Assembly: GCF_900114005.1 (NCBI RefSeq)
Contig: NZ_FORM01000001.1
Span: 248,001 to 312,000 of the forward strand
Length of the DNA: 64,000 bases
Direction of reading: 5' to 3'
Origin: Olleya namhaensis
Lineage (GTDB): Bacteria; Bacteroidota; Bacteroidia; Flavobacteriales; Flavobacteriaceae
In this document: positions 26,960 through 37,648 of the stretch, one piece after another
Numbering within the stretch: the stretch's first letter is position 1
How the letters are laid out: each line of letters opens with the position of its first letter
Program-made: the position numbers and the translations under genes
Notes under the pieces: model-generated
Told to the model about the DNA's origin: nothing
What the model saw: only the letters and a program-made list of their open reading frames with translations
Database searches by the model: none

Positions 26960-29900
26960 ATGAAAAAAACCCTCCTTACCCTACTTCTACTATTTTCTAT
27001 TACTTTTACTTTTGGTCAAACTACAATTGGACAACAAGATTTTGATAGCGGCACACCAATTTTAACCTATACCAATACTGGAGGAACAACAGTAAATGGT
27101 TCAGGATCTTTCCCTAACACACCAAATTATGTTTCTGCCTCAACCGGTTTTAGTATCAATGATGAAACTGGAACTATAGAGTTTTCTCCAGTTGATGCTT
27201 CAACCTATTCTAATATTGATTTTAGTGTCAGGTTAGCTTCTTTTGCTGGAACTTCAGGTAATGGCGCAGAAAATACAGACCATGTAATAATTTCTATTAG
27301 TACTGATGGTGGAACAACCTATTCTGAAGAATTAGAAATTAATGGAAATAGTAATGCTAAATGGGGCTTTAGCGGAACCCATGCTGGTACAGGTGTTGCA
27401 TCCATACCTTACGATGGAAACAATACAACCACAACATTTGCTCCTATAGGTGCAGGATACAGAACAACAGACGGATATAGCTATTTATCAATTACTAATC
27501 TACCAAGCTCGTCAAACCTTAGAATAAAAATCGAAATGCAGAATAATTCTAACAATGAATTTTGGGTTATTGACGATGTTTTATTAGAAGGAGATGCGCC
27601 TACAGGACCAACAATAGTATTAAACCCTACAACCTTAACAGGACTAGATTATACACTAGGAACAGGCCCATCTGCAGAGCAAACGTTTACTGCAGAAGGT
27701 TTTTTATTAACCTCAAACCTAGTACTAACTGCACCAACTAATTTTGAAATATCAACAACCTCTGGCTCAGGTTTTGGAGCCTCAATAAGCTTAACACCAA
27801 CCACAGGCATAGTAGCATCAACTACAATTTACACTCGCTTAATTTCTGGCTTGGCAGTTAACACTTATACTGGTACTATAACAGCGACAAGCACGTTGGC
27901 GGCGGACAAAACAGTTGCATTGGCAGGAGAAGTTTTAGCACCTTTAGCAGATGTCGTTATTACAGAAGTATCATACAATTCTACTGGAGCTGATGACGAG
28001 TGGATTGAGATTTGCAATATCTCTGGTAGCCTACAAGACATTAGTAATTATACGATTAACGACGGTGGTACTTTATTTACTTTTCCCGCAGCCACAACAA
28101 TAGCAAATAACACATGTATAACGGTCTCTTTAGGTAGTAATGGAGATGGCACTTTTAATAATGATTGTCCATTTACACCAGATTACGGTATTAGCGCCTC
28201 TACAAATAACACTAATAATTTAGTAAACTCTAGTGACACCATATTACTTTACGCTACAGATGGCTCATCTATTATAGATAGTGTGACTTATGACGATGCG
28301 GATGGAGCAGACAATAACGGAGCAACCCTTCATGTTATAGACGCAACTATAGACAATAGTGACACTGGCACGAATTGGCAAGAAGTAGCCAATGGTGGAT
28401 CTCCAGGCGCAAATGCTTTAGTTTCGCCATGTTCTGTGCCAGAATTACAACTTGTTGATAACTCTAACACAGACCAAGCTTGCGGATACACCATTGCTTT
28501 TGGATCCCAAGCCACAGGCTTTAATACAGACATTACTTTTGATATTGATAATGAAGGCGCGCTAGATTTAAACATTACTTCTTTGATGTTAAGCGGTGCA
28601 GACGCTACTAGTTTTAGCATCATATCTCCCGCAACTCCTTTTACAATAGTAGCAGGCAACACACAAACCGTAACCGTTAGGTTTACACCTACATCTGTTG
28701 GCATAAATAATGCCATACTTACAATAAATAACAACGATGCAGATGAAGGTACATGTGCAATAACACTGCAAGGTACAGGGACAACGCCAGAACAAGAAAT
28801 TAATGTAGAAGGAAACATAGCTGCCTTTCCCGACATTCCAAATGGAGACACTACACCAATCAGTTTAGATAATACATTATTTGCCGCTCAAAACATTGGA
28901 GCCTCTCAAACCAAATCTTTTAGAATTCAAAATATAGGAACTGCCGACTTAGATATTACAAGCATAACTGTTGGCGGACTAAACCCAGGAGATTTTACAG
29001 TAAGTTTAAACCCTGCACCTTTCACTGTAACAGCAATGCAAGACCCTCCAGGTATTTTTGAAATCACATTTTCTCCGATAGCTTCAGGAACCAGAACAGC
29101 CATAATATCTATTGCTAACAATGATTTGGATGAAACCCCTTATACGTTTACCGTTCAAGGTAACGGACTTTGTAATCCTAGTACCATAACTATACTACCA
29201 GCATCCGGTCCAGAAAACACTATAGTTACAGTTACGGGCACCAATTTAACCGCAGCTACAGCAACTGTAAGTGGCATTACAGCAACAGTAAATAACATAT
29301 CTGACACCATTATAGAAGTTACTATTCCTGCTGGAGCAACCTCAGGAACAATAGACATTACAGATGATTTAGGCTGCCCTGCCTCTAGCCCTTTTACAGT
29401 AATTGACCATTCAGGAAGCTGTGGTAGCGCAACAGGGTTAATGATTACAGAAGTGTACGATCAATCATCAGGGTCTTTAGGTTATATCGAAATATTTAAT
29501 GGTACTGCAACAACTATCGACTTAACACAATATGAAATTAACCGTTTTGGAGATTTAGCCTCTACAAGTTTAACTCACGCTTATACATTCCCAAATACAG
29601 GCACAGGAAGCACTATTACAAGCAATCAAATTTTAGTTGGAAGAGTTAATTCCGGAGGAACAGGACTAGAAGATTTTGACTTTGGCGGTTCTGCTTCAGG
29701 ATTTAATGATAATGACCGACTAGAGTTAACACTAATAGCAACAGGCGTTATTATAGACGATTTTCATGATGTAGTAATTGGAACAGCAGGTTATGTTTAC
29801 CGAAGAAACACAGATGTATCAAATCCTAATCCTACTTTTGATAATGCAGAATGGACAACCGCTACTTCTGGAGACACTAGCCATTTAGGAACGTTTGCAA

Positions 29901-31975
29901 CACTTAATAATGCACCAACAATAACAGCGCACCCACAACCTATAAACAATTGCAGCGATGCAATTGTATTTACAGCTGCAGCCACACCAGGCAATTCTGG
30001 AACATTAACATACCAATGGTATTATAATGATACTATCTCGAGCGGATGGACAAATGTATTAAACACATCTTTTGCTCCAGGAACAGTATCAGGAGAAACC
30101 TCAACAATGTTATCAATAACAGGAGCTAATATACAAGGCTACCAATTTTATTGCGAAGTTACGGAAGATGGTACATGTAGCACAGCATCTGACGCAGCCA
30201 GAGTTAACATAGGGACAACAACATGGACCCTAGGAGCATGGGACAATGGCATACCAAGCCTTACAACACAAGCTATTTTAAATGACGACTACAATACCAG
30301 TGCCTACGGAAATATCGAAGCTTGCAGCTTAACAATAAACCCCACCTATTTCCTGACAGTATCAAGTAATACTTATGTTAAAATTCAGAATAATATCACT
30401 AACAACGGAACATTATTAATAAACGATTCGGGTTCTGTTGTTCAAATTAATGACTCAGGGACTTACGATGATTCTGGAAGCAGCGCTACCAATCCAACCA
30501 CAGTAGAACGCCTAACAGCATCAATAAGCGATTGGTATGAATATACCTATTGGAGTAGCCCTGTCACCAACGAAACCATAGGAAACGCTTTATTTCAAGC
30601 AGATGCCAATAGACGCTTTAGTTTTATAGCTGCAAATTTTGTGGATAGCACTTACGAAACAAATAATGACAACACAACTACCGTAGGAGCTGGAATTGAT
30701 GATATTGACGATAATGGAGATGATTGGGTACTTCAGCCACCAGGAGCAATAATGACGCCTGGAGTTGGATATGCAGCAACACATTCTACAGCTGCTTTTG
30801 CAGGCACTAACAATTACAATTACTCTTTTAGAGGTCCACTAAACAATGGTGTAATTACTGTCCCTGTGGAAAGAAACGACACCGAACTTGGAGACTCTAA
30901 TTGGAACTTAATAGGAAACCCTTATCCATCTGCAATAGATGCTAAATTGTTTTTTGACGAGAACACGTTCTCAACAAACCCAGCGACAGGAACCTTAGAT
31001 GGTGCCATACACCTATGGTCACACTCCACACCTCCATCCTCGACAGCTAACGGAAACGAAATATTAAACTTTGATTTAAATGATTATATAGTAATAAATT
31101 ACACAGGATCTTCTGTCTCTGGAGTGACTAGTCATGTTGCCTCCGGACAAAGCTTTTTTACAACTTTTTCTGATGCCCTACCAACCACAACAGGAACTGT
31201 AACATTCAACAATAGTATGCGTGTGGATGGTAATAATAATCAATTTTTCCGAGCAAGTAATCAATCTGCAGAAAACAAGTTATGGCTAAAACTAACAAGT
31301 GATTCTGGGTTAAAAGATAATATTCTAATTGGATATGTTAATGGTGCTACTAGTGATAATGATGGAGATGCGTATGACGCTAAAGCGAATGGTTCTTACA
31401 CAAAAAGCATGACCTTCTACTCACTTATACCTACTGTAAACAGAAAATTTAGTATCCAAGGTAAAGCCATTAATGATTTAGATATTGATGAAACCATTGC
31501 TATTGGATTCTTAAACAACTTAGATACACCAACAATTTACACCTTTAGTATAGCAGAACTTCAAGGTGATTTTTTAACAAACAATACAGTCTATTTAAAA
31601 GATAACTTAACCTCAACTACATTTAATTTATCTGATAACGATTACAGCTTTACTTCGCCTGTAGGCGAATTTAATAGTAGGTTTGAGATTGTTTTCAAAG
31701 ACAACAGCCTATCTATTGATCAATACAATTTAACTGCTGATAATTTATTAATAATTGAGGACAGCAATAACAACGTTACTTTTAAATTACCTAACAAAGA
31801 CGCAACACTTAAAACAATCAAAATCTATGATGCCTTAGGCAGACTAATCTATAATCTAAAAGCCCAAAACACGTCAGACACCTTTAACCTATCTAATCTT
31901 AGTCAGGCTGCTTATATTGCACAAGTAGAATTGAGTAATGGTAAAATAATTAGAAAAAAAGCGGTAAAAAAATAG
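26960..31975 (+). CDS. Giant T9SS-secreted multidomain protein (second paralogue)
   Basis: It has 1671 residues with signal peptide MKKTLLTLLLLFSITFTFGQ. Order by eye: N-terminal sandwich (25-210), Big-like (215-325), lamin-tail (328-485, VVITEVSYNSTGADDEWIEI), two choice-of-anchor D/SPD2-Hydin-like domains (490-608 and 609-735, with SFRIQNIGTADLDIT), IPT/TIG (738-815), second lamin-tail (820-965), Ig-like (985-1085), the same roughly 500-residue region as in the previous gene (1086-1580: SDWYEYTYWSSP, IMTPGVGYAAT), and a type A sorting domain (1584-1671, IYDALGRLIYNLKAQ to KKAVKK). Probably a surface adhesin or matrix protein; no catalytic motif seen. Confidence 0.88.
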   Translation: MKKTLLTLLLLFSITFTFGQTTIGQQDFDSGTPILTYTNTGGTTVNGSGSFPNTPNYVSASTGFSINDETGTIEFSPVDASTYSNIDFSVRLASFAGTSGNGAENTDHVIISISTDGGTTYSEELEINGNSNAKWGFSGTHAGTGVASIPYDGNNTTTTFAPIGAGYRTTDGYSYLSITNLPSSSNLRIKIEMQNNSNNEFWVIDDVLLEGDAPTGPTIVLNPTTLTGLDYTLGTGPSAEQTFTAEGFLLTSNLVLTAPTNFEISTTSGSGFGASISLTPTTGIVASTTIYTRLISGLAVNTYTGTITATSTLAADKTVALAGEVLAPLADVVITEVSYNSTGADDEWIEICNISGSLQDISNYTINDGGTLFTFPAATTIANNTCITVSLGSNGDGTFNNDCPFTPDYGISASTNNTNNLVNSSDTILLYATDGSSIIDSVTYDDADGADNNGATLHVIDATIDNSDTGTNWQEVANGGSPGANALVSPCSVPELQLVDNSNTDQACGYTIAFGSQATGFNTDITFDIDNEGALDLNITSLMLSGADATSFSIISPATPFTIVAGNTQTVTVRFTPTSVGINNAILTINNNDADEGTCAITLQGTGTTPEQEINVEGNIAAFPDIPNGDTTPISLDNTLFAAQNIGASQTKSFRIQNIGTADLDITSITVGGLNPGDFTVSLNPAPFTVTAMQDPPGIFEITFSPIASGTRTAIISIANNDLDETPYTFTVQGNGLCNPSTITILPASGPENTIVTVTGTNLTAATATVSGITATVNNISDTIIEVTIPAGATSGTIDITDDLGCPASSPFTVIDHSGSCGSATGLMITEVYDQSSGSLGYIEIFNGTATTIDLTQYEINRFGDLASTSLTHAYTFPNTGTGSTITSNQILVGRVNSGGTGLEDFDFGGSASGFNDNDRLELTLIATGVIIDDFHDVVIGTAGYVYRRNTDVSNPNPTFDNAEWTTATSGDTSHLGTFATLNNAPTITAHPQPINNCSDAIVFTAAATPGNSGTLTYQWYYNDTISSGWTNVLNTSFAPGTVSGETSTMLSITGANIQGYQFYCEVTEDGTCSTASDAARVNIGTTTWTLGAWDNGIPSLTTQAILNDDYNTSAYGNIEACSLTINPTYFLTVSSNTYVKIQNNITNNGTLLINDSGSVVQINDSGTYDDSGSSATNPTTVERLTASISDWYEYTYWSSPVTNETIGNALFQADANRRFSFIAANFVDSTYETNNDNTTTVGAGIDDIDDNGDDWVLQPPGAIMTPGVGYAATHSTAAFAGTNNYNYSFRGPLNNGVITVPVERNDTELGDSNWNLIGNPYPSAIDAKLFFDENTFSTNPATGTLDGAIHLWSHSTPPSSTANGNEILNFDLNDYIVINYTGSSVSGVTSHVASGQSFFTTFSDALPTTTGTVTFNNSMRVDGNNNQFFRASNQSAENKLWLKLTSDSGLKDNILIGYVNGATSDNDGDAYDAKANGSYTKSMTFYSLIPTVNRKFSIQGKAINDLDIDETIAIGFLNNLDTPTIYTFSIAELQGDFLTNNTVYLKDNLTSTTFNLSDNDYSFTSPVGEFNSRFEIVFKDNSLSIDQYNLTADNLLIIEDSNNNVTFKLPNKDATLKTIKIYDALGRLIYNLKAQNTSDTFNLSNLSQAAYIAQVELSNGKIIRKKAVKK

Positions 31976-32017
31976 CTAGAAATTCGTGTTAACAAATTCG
32001 ATTAATGTCTGTCAATT

Positions 32018-34426
32018 TTACAAACTATACTTTAAAGAAACAATAAGGTTTCTACCTGGAGCAGCTATACCAGAAGAATATGTTCTATAACGTTGGTCAG
32101 AGATATTCTCTAAAGCAGCTGTTACGGTAACATCATTCCCTATTTGATATTGTGTTCTAAAATTTAAAGTGTGCCAAGAAGGCGAGTAAGGGTTTCCGTT
32201 TTGATCTAAAGCGTAGATATAATCTTTCTCAGCTTCAGAAGGTGCTAATTTATTATTTGCTAATGCATTGTTATAATTAACAAATGCATCTAGTTTGAAT
32301 CTGTTTTTTTGCCAAACTAAATGTGTATTTCCAAAACTTGGAGCCACATGTCTTACCGGTACTTCAACACCATCTGTTTCTTCAATACCACCAATAAGAT
32401 TATATTGTGACGTTAATTTAAATGCTTTTGAAAAATTTACCTGTGCGCCTATTTCAAAACCATAAATCCACGATTTTGAAGCATTTTGTATGGATTGTAC
32501 CGTACTTAACTCACCATCATAAATAATTTGTGATTCGCCATTTAAAGTCCCATCACGTCTTACTAACGCATTATCCAAGTAAGTATAATAAGTCGCCATA
32601 TCTAGGACTACTACTTTATTAAAATTAAGCTTTAACCCAAGTTCTCCACTATAGGCATATTCTGGATCCAAATTATCATTTGGCACAACAACAGAGCCTG
32701 GTTCTGAATCAAAGACCTTACCAATATCATCAATATTTGGTGCCCTAAAAGCAGAAGACAAATTAAATTTCCATTGTAAAATTGGATTAGGTAACCACGT
32801 AACACCAGCAGTACCTGTTAAAGCATTTGCTGTATTATTAGATTCTGTAAAAGGCAGATTTAAAAACTGATTATTTTCTGTGAAATCGGCTTTTTGAGTA
32901 ACCATATTATAACGTAATCCTGATTGAAACACAAACTTAGTGTTGGGTTTATACTTATAGCTTGCATACACTGCTGCACTCTGCCATGTTGCACCATCGG
33001 GATATCTGGATACCGTTTTTTGAGTTGTATTAGTCTCCACATTTTCAACATAACCTATAGACCCGACTGTATTGTAAACATATTCAAAACCATAAAATAA
33101 CTTTGAAGTCTGGTGTAATTGTTTTTCAAAATCTATATTAAAAGATAATGCATCCACAGACTCTTCTCTGACGTTTCTTTCCACTTCCTGAAAATCACGA
33201 TCCATTCTACTTTCTTGAAAATTCTGATATGCTAAAGTGGCTTTTATATTATCATAAAACAAAGCATTACTACTTCGTTTTGTAACACTCACATTAGACA
33301 TAAACCATTTTTGAGGACCATAATTCCATTCTGCAGACCTTAAATCATCGTCTCTATAACGTATTAACCTGTCGTATCGTGGATAATCTGATGTTGCTGT
33401 ATAAAACACACCTAAATCAACATCTAAATCTTCAGCAGCCTTATAGCTTACTTTTTGCATCAAGTTAATTTGATTGTATCCTGTAAACTTCTGAACTCTT
33501 GAATCATTATTTTGCACGATAACATCCTGATTATTTTGAGTAACCACAAATTCTGGCCTTAAATAATCATCTGGACCATGACTACCCATGGTTAAATCAT
33601 TAAAATCAGTATAACTTACATTTGACAGAAATGCCCATTTTTTATAGCCAACATTAACATCAATATGCGCTGTTTTTTCCTGGCTAACTGTTGCATACCT
33701 CAATAAGACATTACTCTTAATATTTAAAGTATCAGAAAATGAAAACTCTGGTTTTTTTGTGTAAAAACTCATAACACCTCCAATGGCATCACTACCGTAA
33801 ATAATAGATCCTGCACCTAACGTCACTTCTGTGTTTTGAATAGACAAAGGATCGATAGAGATAACATTTTGAAGATTTCCGCCTCTAAAAATAGCATTAT
33901 TCATACGTACTCCATCCACTGTAATTAATAGCCTATTAGTAGAAAACCCTCTTATCATAGGACTCCCACCTCCCAACTGACTTTTTTGAATATAAACCTG
34001 ACCTGTACCTTCTAATAAGTCTGCACTTGTTTGCGGATTATTAAAAGAAACGTCTTTTGCCGTAATAGTTGCAATTGTTTTAGGAATGTCTTTTTTTCTT
34101 TGCCCAAAATTTGAGGCAGAAATAACAATCTCATCCAAGCCTTGCTGACCAGCCATTAAATACACACGTCCGTTTTGGATATTACTTTTTTTTATTGTTT
34201 TTAATTTATGAGAAATATGCTGAAAATAAAGCAGCTCGGCAGCCATAAAGGCATCCAAATTAGCCTGACCATTAAGATCCGTAATTTCGCTTTTAGATTT
34301 ATCTTTATTATAAATAGCGACTCCAAATACAGGCTCGTTAGTAGTTTTATTTAACACCTTAATAGTCTGTGCTGAAACAGAAAACGAGACCAAAAAGAGT
34401 AAACAAATACTAATAAGAAACTTCAT
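32018..34426 (-). CDS. TonB-dependent receptor, haem/haemoglobin-receptor-like
   Basis: The start at 34426 gives 802 residues and signal peptide MKFLISICLLFLVSFSVSAQ; an upstream in-frame ATG would run into recO. After a short regulatory domain (about 20-95) come the plug motifs LDEIVISASNFGQRKKDIP, SPMIRGFSTNRLLITVDGVRMNNAIF and TLGAGSIIYGSDAIGGVM, then the barrel with FRAPNIDDIGKVFD and VVPNDNLDPEYAYS. The FRAP and NxNL-like motifs and the MNNAIFRGGN plug segment resemble HmuR/HemR haem receptors, so haem uptake is plausible but not proven. It is 4 bp downstream of recO in the porZ-recO operon. Confidence 0.85.
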   Translation of the reverse strand: MKFLISICLLFLVSFSVSAQTIKVLNKTTNEPVFGVAIYNKDKSKSEITDLNGQANLDAFMAAELLYFQHISHKLKTIKKSNIQNGRVYLMAGQQGLDEIVISASNFGQRKKDIPKTIATITAKDVSFNNPQTSADLLEGTGQVYIQKSQLGGGSPMIRGFSTNRLLITVDGVRMNNAIFRGGNLQNVISIDPLSIQNTEVTLGAGSIIYGSDAIGGVMSFYTKKPEFSFSDTLNIKSNVLLRYATVSQEKTAHIDVNVGYKKWAFLSNVSYTDFNDLTMGSHGPDDYLRPEFVVTQNNQDVIVQNNDSRVQKFTGYNQINLMQKVSYKAAEDLDVDLGVFYTATSDYPRYDRLIRYRDDDLRSAEWNYGPQKWFMSNVSVTKRSSNALFYDNIKATLAYQNFQESRMDRDFQEVERNVREESVDALSFNIDFEKQLHQTSKLFYGFEYVYNTVGSIGYVENVETNTTQKTVSRYPDGATWQSAAVYASYKYKPNTKFVFQSGLRYNMVTQKADFTENNQFLNLPFTESNNTANALTGTAGVTWLPNPILQWKFNLSSAFRAPNIDDIGKVFDSEPGSVVVPNDNLDPEYAYSGELGLKLNFNKVVVLDMATYYTYLDNALVRRDGTLNGESQIIYDGELSTVQSIQNASKSWIYGFEIGAQVNFSKAFKLTSQYNLIGGIEETDGVEVPVRHVAPSFGNTHLVWQKNRFKLDAFVNYNNALANNKLAPSEAEKDYIYALDQNGNPYSPSWHTLNFRTQYQIGNDVTVTAALENISDQRYRTYSSGIAAPGRNLIVSLKYSL

Positions 34427-34430
34427 ATAT

Positions 34431-35153
34431 TTAATTAAAAACGTCATTAAGAATTTGTAAAGATTTAGGCTTTTTAAAACTCCCCAAATGTAATTCAAAA
34501 TATACTAAAATAAGAGCCAAAAAAGACTGTCTTTGCTTAGCATTAATTTTAATACCATCTAAATCATCAAACGTTGTGCCTAAAAGCTGTTTTAGTAGTG
34601 TTAAATTTTCACCCGTAACATTGTACTTAGAAACACTTTCATCTTGAAATTCGCCATCATATAAATTAAAACACAAAGCGGTTTCCATTTCTGTTTGATC
34701 TGGATAAAACCCCAAGTATTTTGTTAGCTGCAACAGAAACAATAAATGAAAATTAGAATAACTATCATTGGTATCCAACCATTGCAAAGTTGTCTGAATA
34801 TAGCTATATAAAGTATCATTCTGCTCCTCCTCTTGTAAAGCATGTGCTAGTACTTCTGCCAGAAACATAACAATAGCGCTCTTTAAAATATTAGTATGAA
34901 GCGAAGCATATAAAAAATCTGTTTTAATATCTTTTATATATTGTAAAGACCGATTTGGTTTGTAGTCCGTGTTTAACTGTAATTGTGATAATGGCTGAAA
35001 ATAGGCCACTTTTTTATTACTCTTTTTAGAAGTCAAAACGCCTTTTAGCAAATAACTAACAACACCTTGTTTTTGAGTATAACACTTTACAATAAGGTCA
35101 TTATCTTTAAACCGTAGTTTAGACAGTACAATTGCATTTGTAGTTGTTAACAT
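34431..35153 (-). CDS. recO: DNA repair protein RecO
   Basis: It has 240 residues. The N-terminal OB fold (TTTNAIVLSKLRFKDNDLIVKCYTQKQGVVSYLLKG) is typical for RecO, which helps load RecA on SSB-coated DNA. The helical C-terminal half follows, without the Cys4 zinc site of some RecO proteins. Its ATG overlaps the porZ stop codon by one base (TAATG), and the TonB receptor gene follows by 4 bp. I recall recO beside porZ in many Flavobacteriaceae. Confidence 0.93.
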   Translation of the reverse strand: MLTTTNAIVLSKLRFKDNDLIVKCYTQKQGVVSYLLKGVLTSKKSNKKVAYFQPLSQLQLNTDYKPNRSLQYIKDIKTDFLYASLHTNILKSAIVMFLAEVLAHALQEEEQNDTLYSYIQTTLQWLDTNDSYSNFHLLFLLQLTKYLGFYPDQTEMETALCFNLYDGEFQDESVSKYNVTGENLTLLKQLLGTTFDDLDGIKINAKQRQSFLALILVYFELHLGSFKKPKSLQILNDVFN

Positions 35154-37522
35154 TATCTAACAACCATTAATTTTAGTACTTTAGTCTCAAAAGTATCTAA
35201 ATCGTTAAGCATGATTAAATACACTCCAGATGCTACAATATTTCCACCCAAATTTTTACCATTCCATAAAGCCGTACCTCCATCTATTTCTAGATTATAG
35301 CCTTGAAATCTACCATTAGTTCTAGACTGTGCTTCTGCCACCAAATTACCTTCAATATCAGTAATTTTTATATTTACATTCTCTGATATGTCTCTAATCT
35401 TAACTTTATCCGTTAAAATATTAAAGTTTGGTCTTACAGGATTAGGATAAACATAGGCGTTTTCTAAAGTCGACTGCGGTTTAGACGCATCAGATTTAAA
35501 AGACACCAAGCCTTTATCTGTTGCAATATAAATCATTCCGTTTACATCATCTATAGACACATCCAACACGTCATTAGTTGGTAAAGGAGAATTATCTTTT
35601 GTAAAATGAAAGATGGTACTTTGTCCGTCTGAAGAGAAATAATACAGTCCTGTATCTAAAGTTCCAATCCATTTATTATTTGAGCCATCTACCTCAATAT
35701 CTGTTATGTATTGTTGGAATAATAACTCTCTAGGAACACCATCGTCTAAAACAATAATATCATCTACTTCTGGTGTACCCGTTATAAAGTCCGTAGTATT
35801 ATAAATAACCCTCAACCCTTTATCTGTTCCTACCCATAATTGCCCACTTCTATCAATGGTTAAAGCTGTAATAGCGTTTGATGGCATAGCATCTTCTTCT
35901 GAAACAGTATTAAAAGCTCCGCTACTTTCATCATAACCAACTATTCCATAATTATAAGAGCCCGTAAAAATAGTATTATTAGCATCTGTAGTTATAGCTG
36001 CAAATCCTTTGTTACTATCCGCAGGCTCAATAACCTCCAAAAAGCTAAAAGACGACCACTGCCCATCCCTAAACTTATTTAAAGGAGAATCATACCTACT
36101 GTTCATAACCCATAGTGATCCAGCAGCATCAAAAACTGAGGCATGCACAAAATGATTGTTAGTGAAGAATGGATTTATAGTACTATTATCTCCATTATAA
36201 AAAGTTACAGGAATATTGTTTTCTAATTTCAAAAGCCCACCTATTGAAGAACTTATATAAGCAATTTCCGGATTAAGAGGATCCACAGAAATATGAGACA
36301 AAGACCTAGGATTATTAGCAGTAGCTAAAATAGTATCATAACTTACGTTTTGCCAAGACTCATCAAAAAAGTGACTAATACCAGCCCTAGACGTTGCTAC
36401 CGCGTATGGATTAAAACTAACATCATAACCACCATGTGTTCCATAAATATGACCTGGAGCTACTTCAATTTTAAAAAAATTATTTAGTAAAGGACCATCA
36501 GGATGTATTTCTTCTAATATAGACGTATCAGCTATTGACGTCTTCAATACTCCAAATCCTGTTTTACCTATCACTAAAGTCCCTTCCGTTCCAATATATA
36601 TTTGATCAGTATCATCCATTAAAGCACAGGTATAATTGGTACTAAATTCTGCACTATTACCAACCTGAGCTATACCCGAAAAGCCCACAGGATTATAAAT
36701 ATAAACCTCTTTTTGCGTCGTTACTATCAACTTGCTATCAAAGACTCTAAAATCTGTAATAAAGTTAGGATATGTTGCCTTAATTTGCAATGCTCCACTA
36801 ACCAATTCATAAACCTTTCTGCTAGCATTCGCCGCAAACAATTGTGTACCTACTGCTTCAATTCCGACCCAATTACCGCCATTAACTTGCTCCCACTCTT
36901 GGTAGTCAATTAAATTTGGATTAATTACTGCTCCTTTTTTAATTCCAGTTGCAGTTGCTGCATAAATATCACCATCAAAAATTGTGGTTTGAGAAATTAC
37001 TATTTGCGAACCTCCCGCACCAATATAATACGTATCACCAAACTCTAAACCCTCTAAATCATACACTGAAATACCATAATCTGTTGCTATGTACAACGTA
37101 TCATCAACTAAGTTAAAATGATTAATTTTTTTATCACTTTGAGGAATTGTTGGTTTTTCTAAAATATCTACAACTGATAAAACCGTGTTATCACTCTCGT
37201 CATATATTTGAATTAACCCGTTTTCGAAACCCAGAAATAATAAGCCACGGTCTTCAGCATATTTTATAACTGATATTTCCTCTCCTGACAAGCCATGTAT
37301 TGTAGAAATAGTCTCGATATCGTTACTATTTTTATTATACACAAAAACAGCATTTTCTGATGCACCAAAAACCCGGTCAGCGCCTTGAGATACATCTTTA
37401 ATATTTAAATATGAGAAATAGCCCGTCCATTGATCAGAAAAATCTTGGGCATTAGTTAGTTGTAAAGTTAAAAAACTTAAACACAGAAAAAACAATTTAA
37501 GATTAGTCTTATTTGTCAGCAT
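35153..37522 (-). CDS. porZ: Type IX secretion system protein PorZ
   Basis: It has 789 residues with a signal peptide (LKLFFLCLSFLTLQLTNAQ) followed by FSDQWTGYFSYLNIKDVSQG, the usual PorZ opening. Two beta-propeller modules fill residues about 40-690, with two-component-propeller repeats such as ITALTIDRSGQLWVGTDKGL and IYIATDKGLVSFKSD. A C-terminal Ig-like type A sorting domain (about 700-789, VYPNPVRPNFNI) means it is itself T9SS cargo, as PorZ is in Porphyromonas, where it belongs to the surface attachment complex with PorU, PorV and PorQ. It is first in the operon with recO and a TonB receptor. Confidence 0.92.
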   Translation of the reverse strand: MLTNKTNLKLFFLCLSFLTLQLTNAQDFSDQWTGYFSYLNIKDVSQGADRVFGASENAVFVYNKNSNDIETISTIHGLSGEEISVIKYAEDRGLLFLGFENGLIQIYDESDNTVLSVVDILEKPTIPQSDKKINHFNLVDDTLYIATDYGISVYDLEGLEFGDTYYIGAGGSQIVISQTTIFDGDIYAATATGIKKGAVINPNLIDYQEWEQVNGGNWVGIEAVGTQLFAANASRKVYELVSGALQIKATYPNFITDFRVFDSKLIVTTQKEVYIYNPVGFSGIAQVGNSAEFSTNYTCALMDDTDQIYIGTEGTLVIGKTGFGVLKTSIADTSILEEIHPDGPLLNNFFKIEVAPGHIYGTHGGYDVSFNPYAVATSRAGISHFFDESWQNVSYDTILATANNPRSLSHISVDPLNPEIAYISSSIGGLLKLENNIPVTFYNGDNSTINPFFTNNHFVHASVFDAAGSLWVMNSRYDSPLNKFRDGQWSSFSFLEVIEPADSNKGFAAITTDANNTIFTGSYNYGIVGYDESSGAFNTVSEEDAMPSNAITALTIDRSGQLWVGTDKGLRVIYNTTDFITGTPEVDDIIVLDDGVPRELLFQQYITDIEVDGSNNKWIGTLDTGLYYFSSDGQSTIFHFTKDNSPLPTNDVLDVSIDDVNGMIYIATDKGLVSFKSDASKPQSTLENAYVYPNPVRPNFNILTDKVKIRDISENVNIKITDIEGNLVAEAQSRTNGRFQGYNLEIDGGTALWNGKNLGGNIVASGVYLIMLNDLDTFETKVLKLMVVR

Positions 37523-37547
37523 TATTTTAAAATCAACTATTAAAACT

Positions 37548-37555
37548 CAAAAATA
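37548..37555 (-). promoter_or_regulatory. -7 promoter box of the porZ operon
   Basis: Minus-strand TATTTTTG matches TAnnTTTG, 25 bp before the porZ ATG. No clear -33 box. Confidence 0.5.
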
Positions 37556-37595
37556 CCACAATTTATTGTATCCCTAAGCGTATATAAAACACTAA

Positions 37596-37628
37596 AAAAC
37601 CCCTAACCTTAATAAGGTTAGGGGTTTT
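37596..37628 (-). terminator. Terminator after gdhA
   Basis: AAAACCCCTAACCTT (37596-37610) pairs with AAGGTTAGGGGTTTT (37614-37628), giving a T-rich tail on the minus strand, 20 bp past the gdhA stop. Confidence 0.9.
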
Positions 37629-37648
37629 AATATATAAACTGTTATTAT

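Noticed and set aside
28330-28851. Long antisense ORF inside the giant T9SS gene
   Set aside because: A mirror of the Thr/Asn/Gly-rich coding strand; no family features, and the + strand gene is continuous there.
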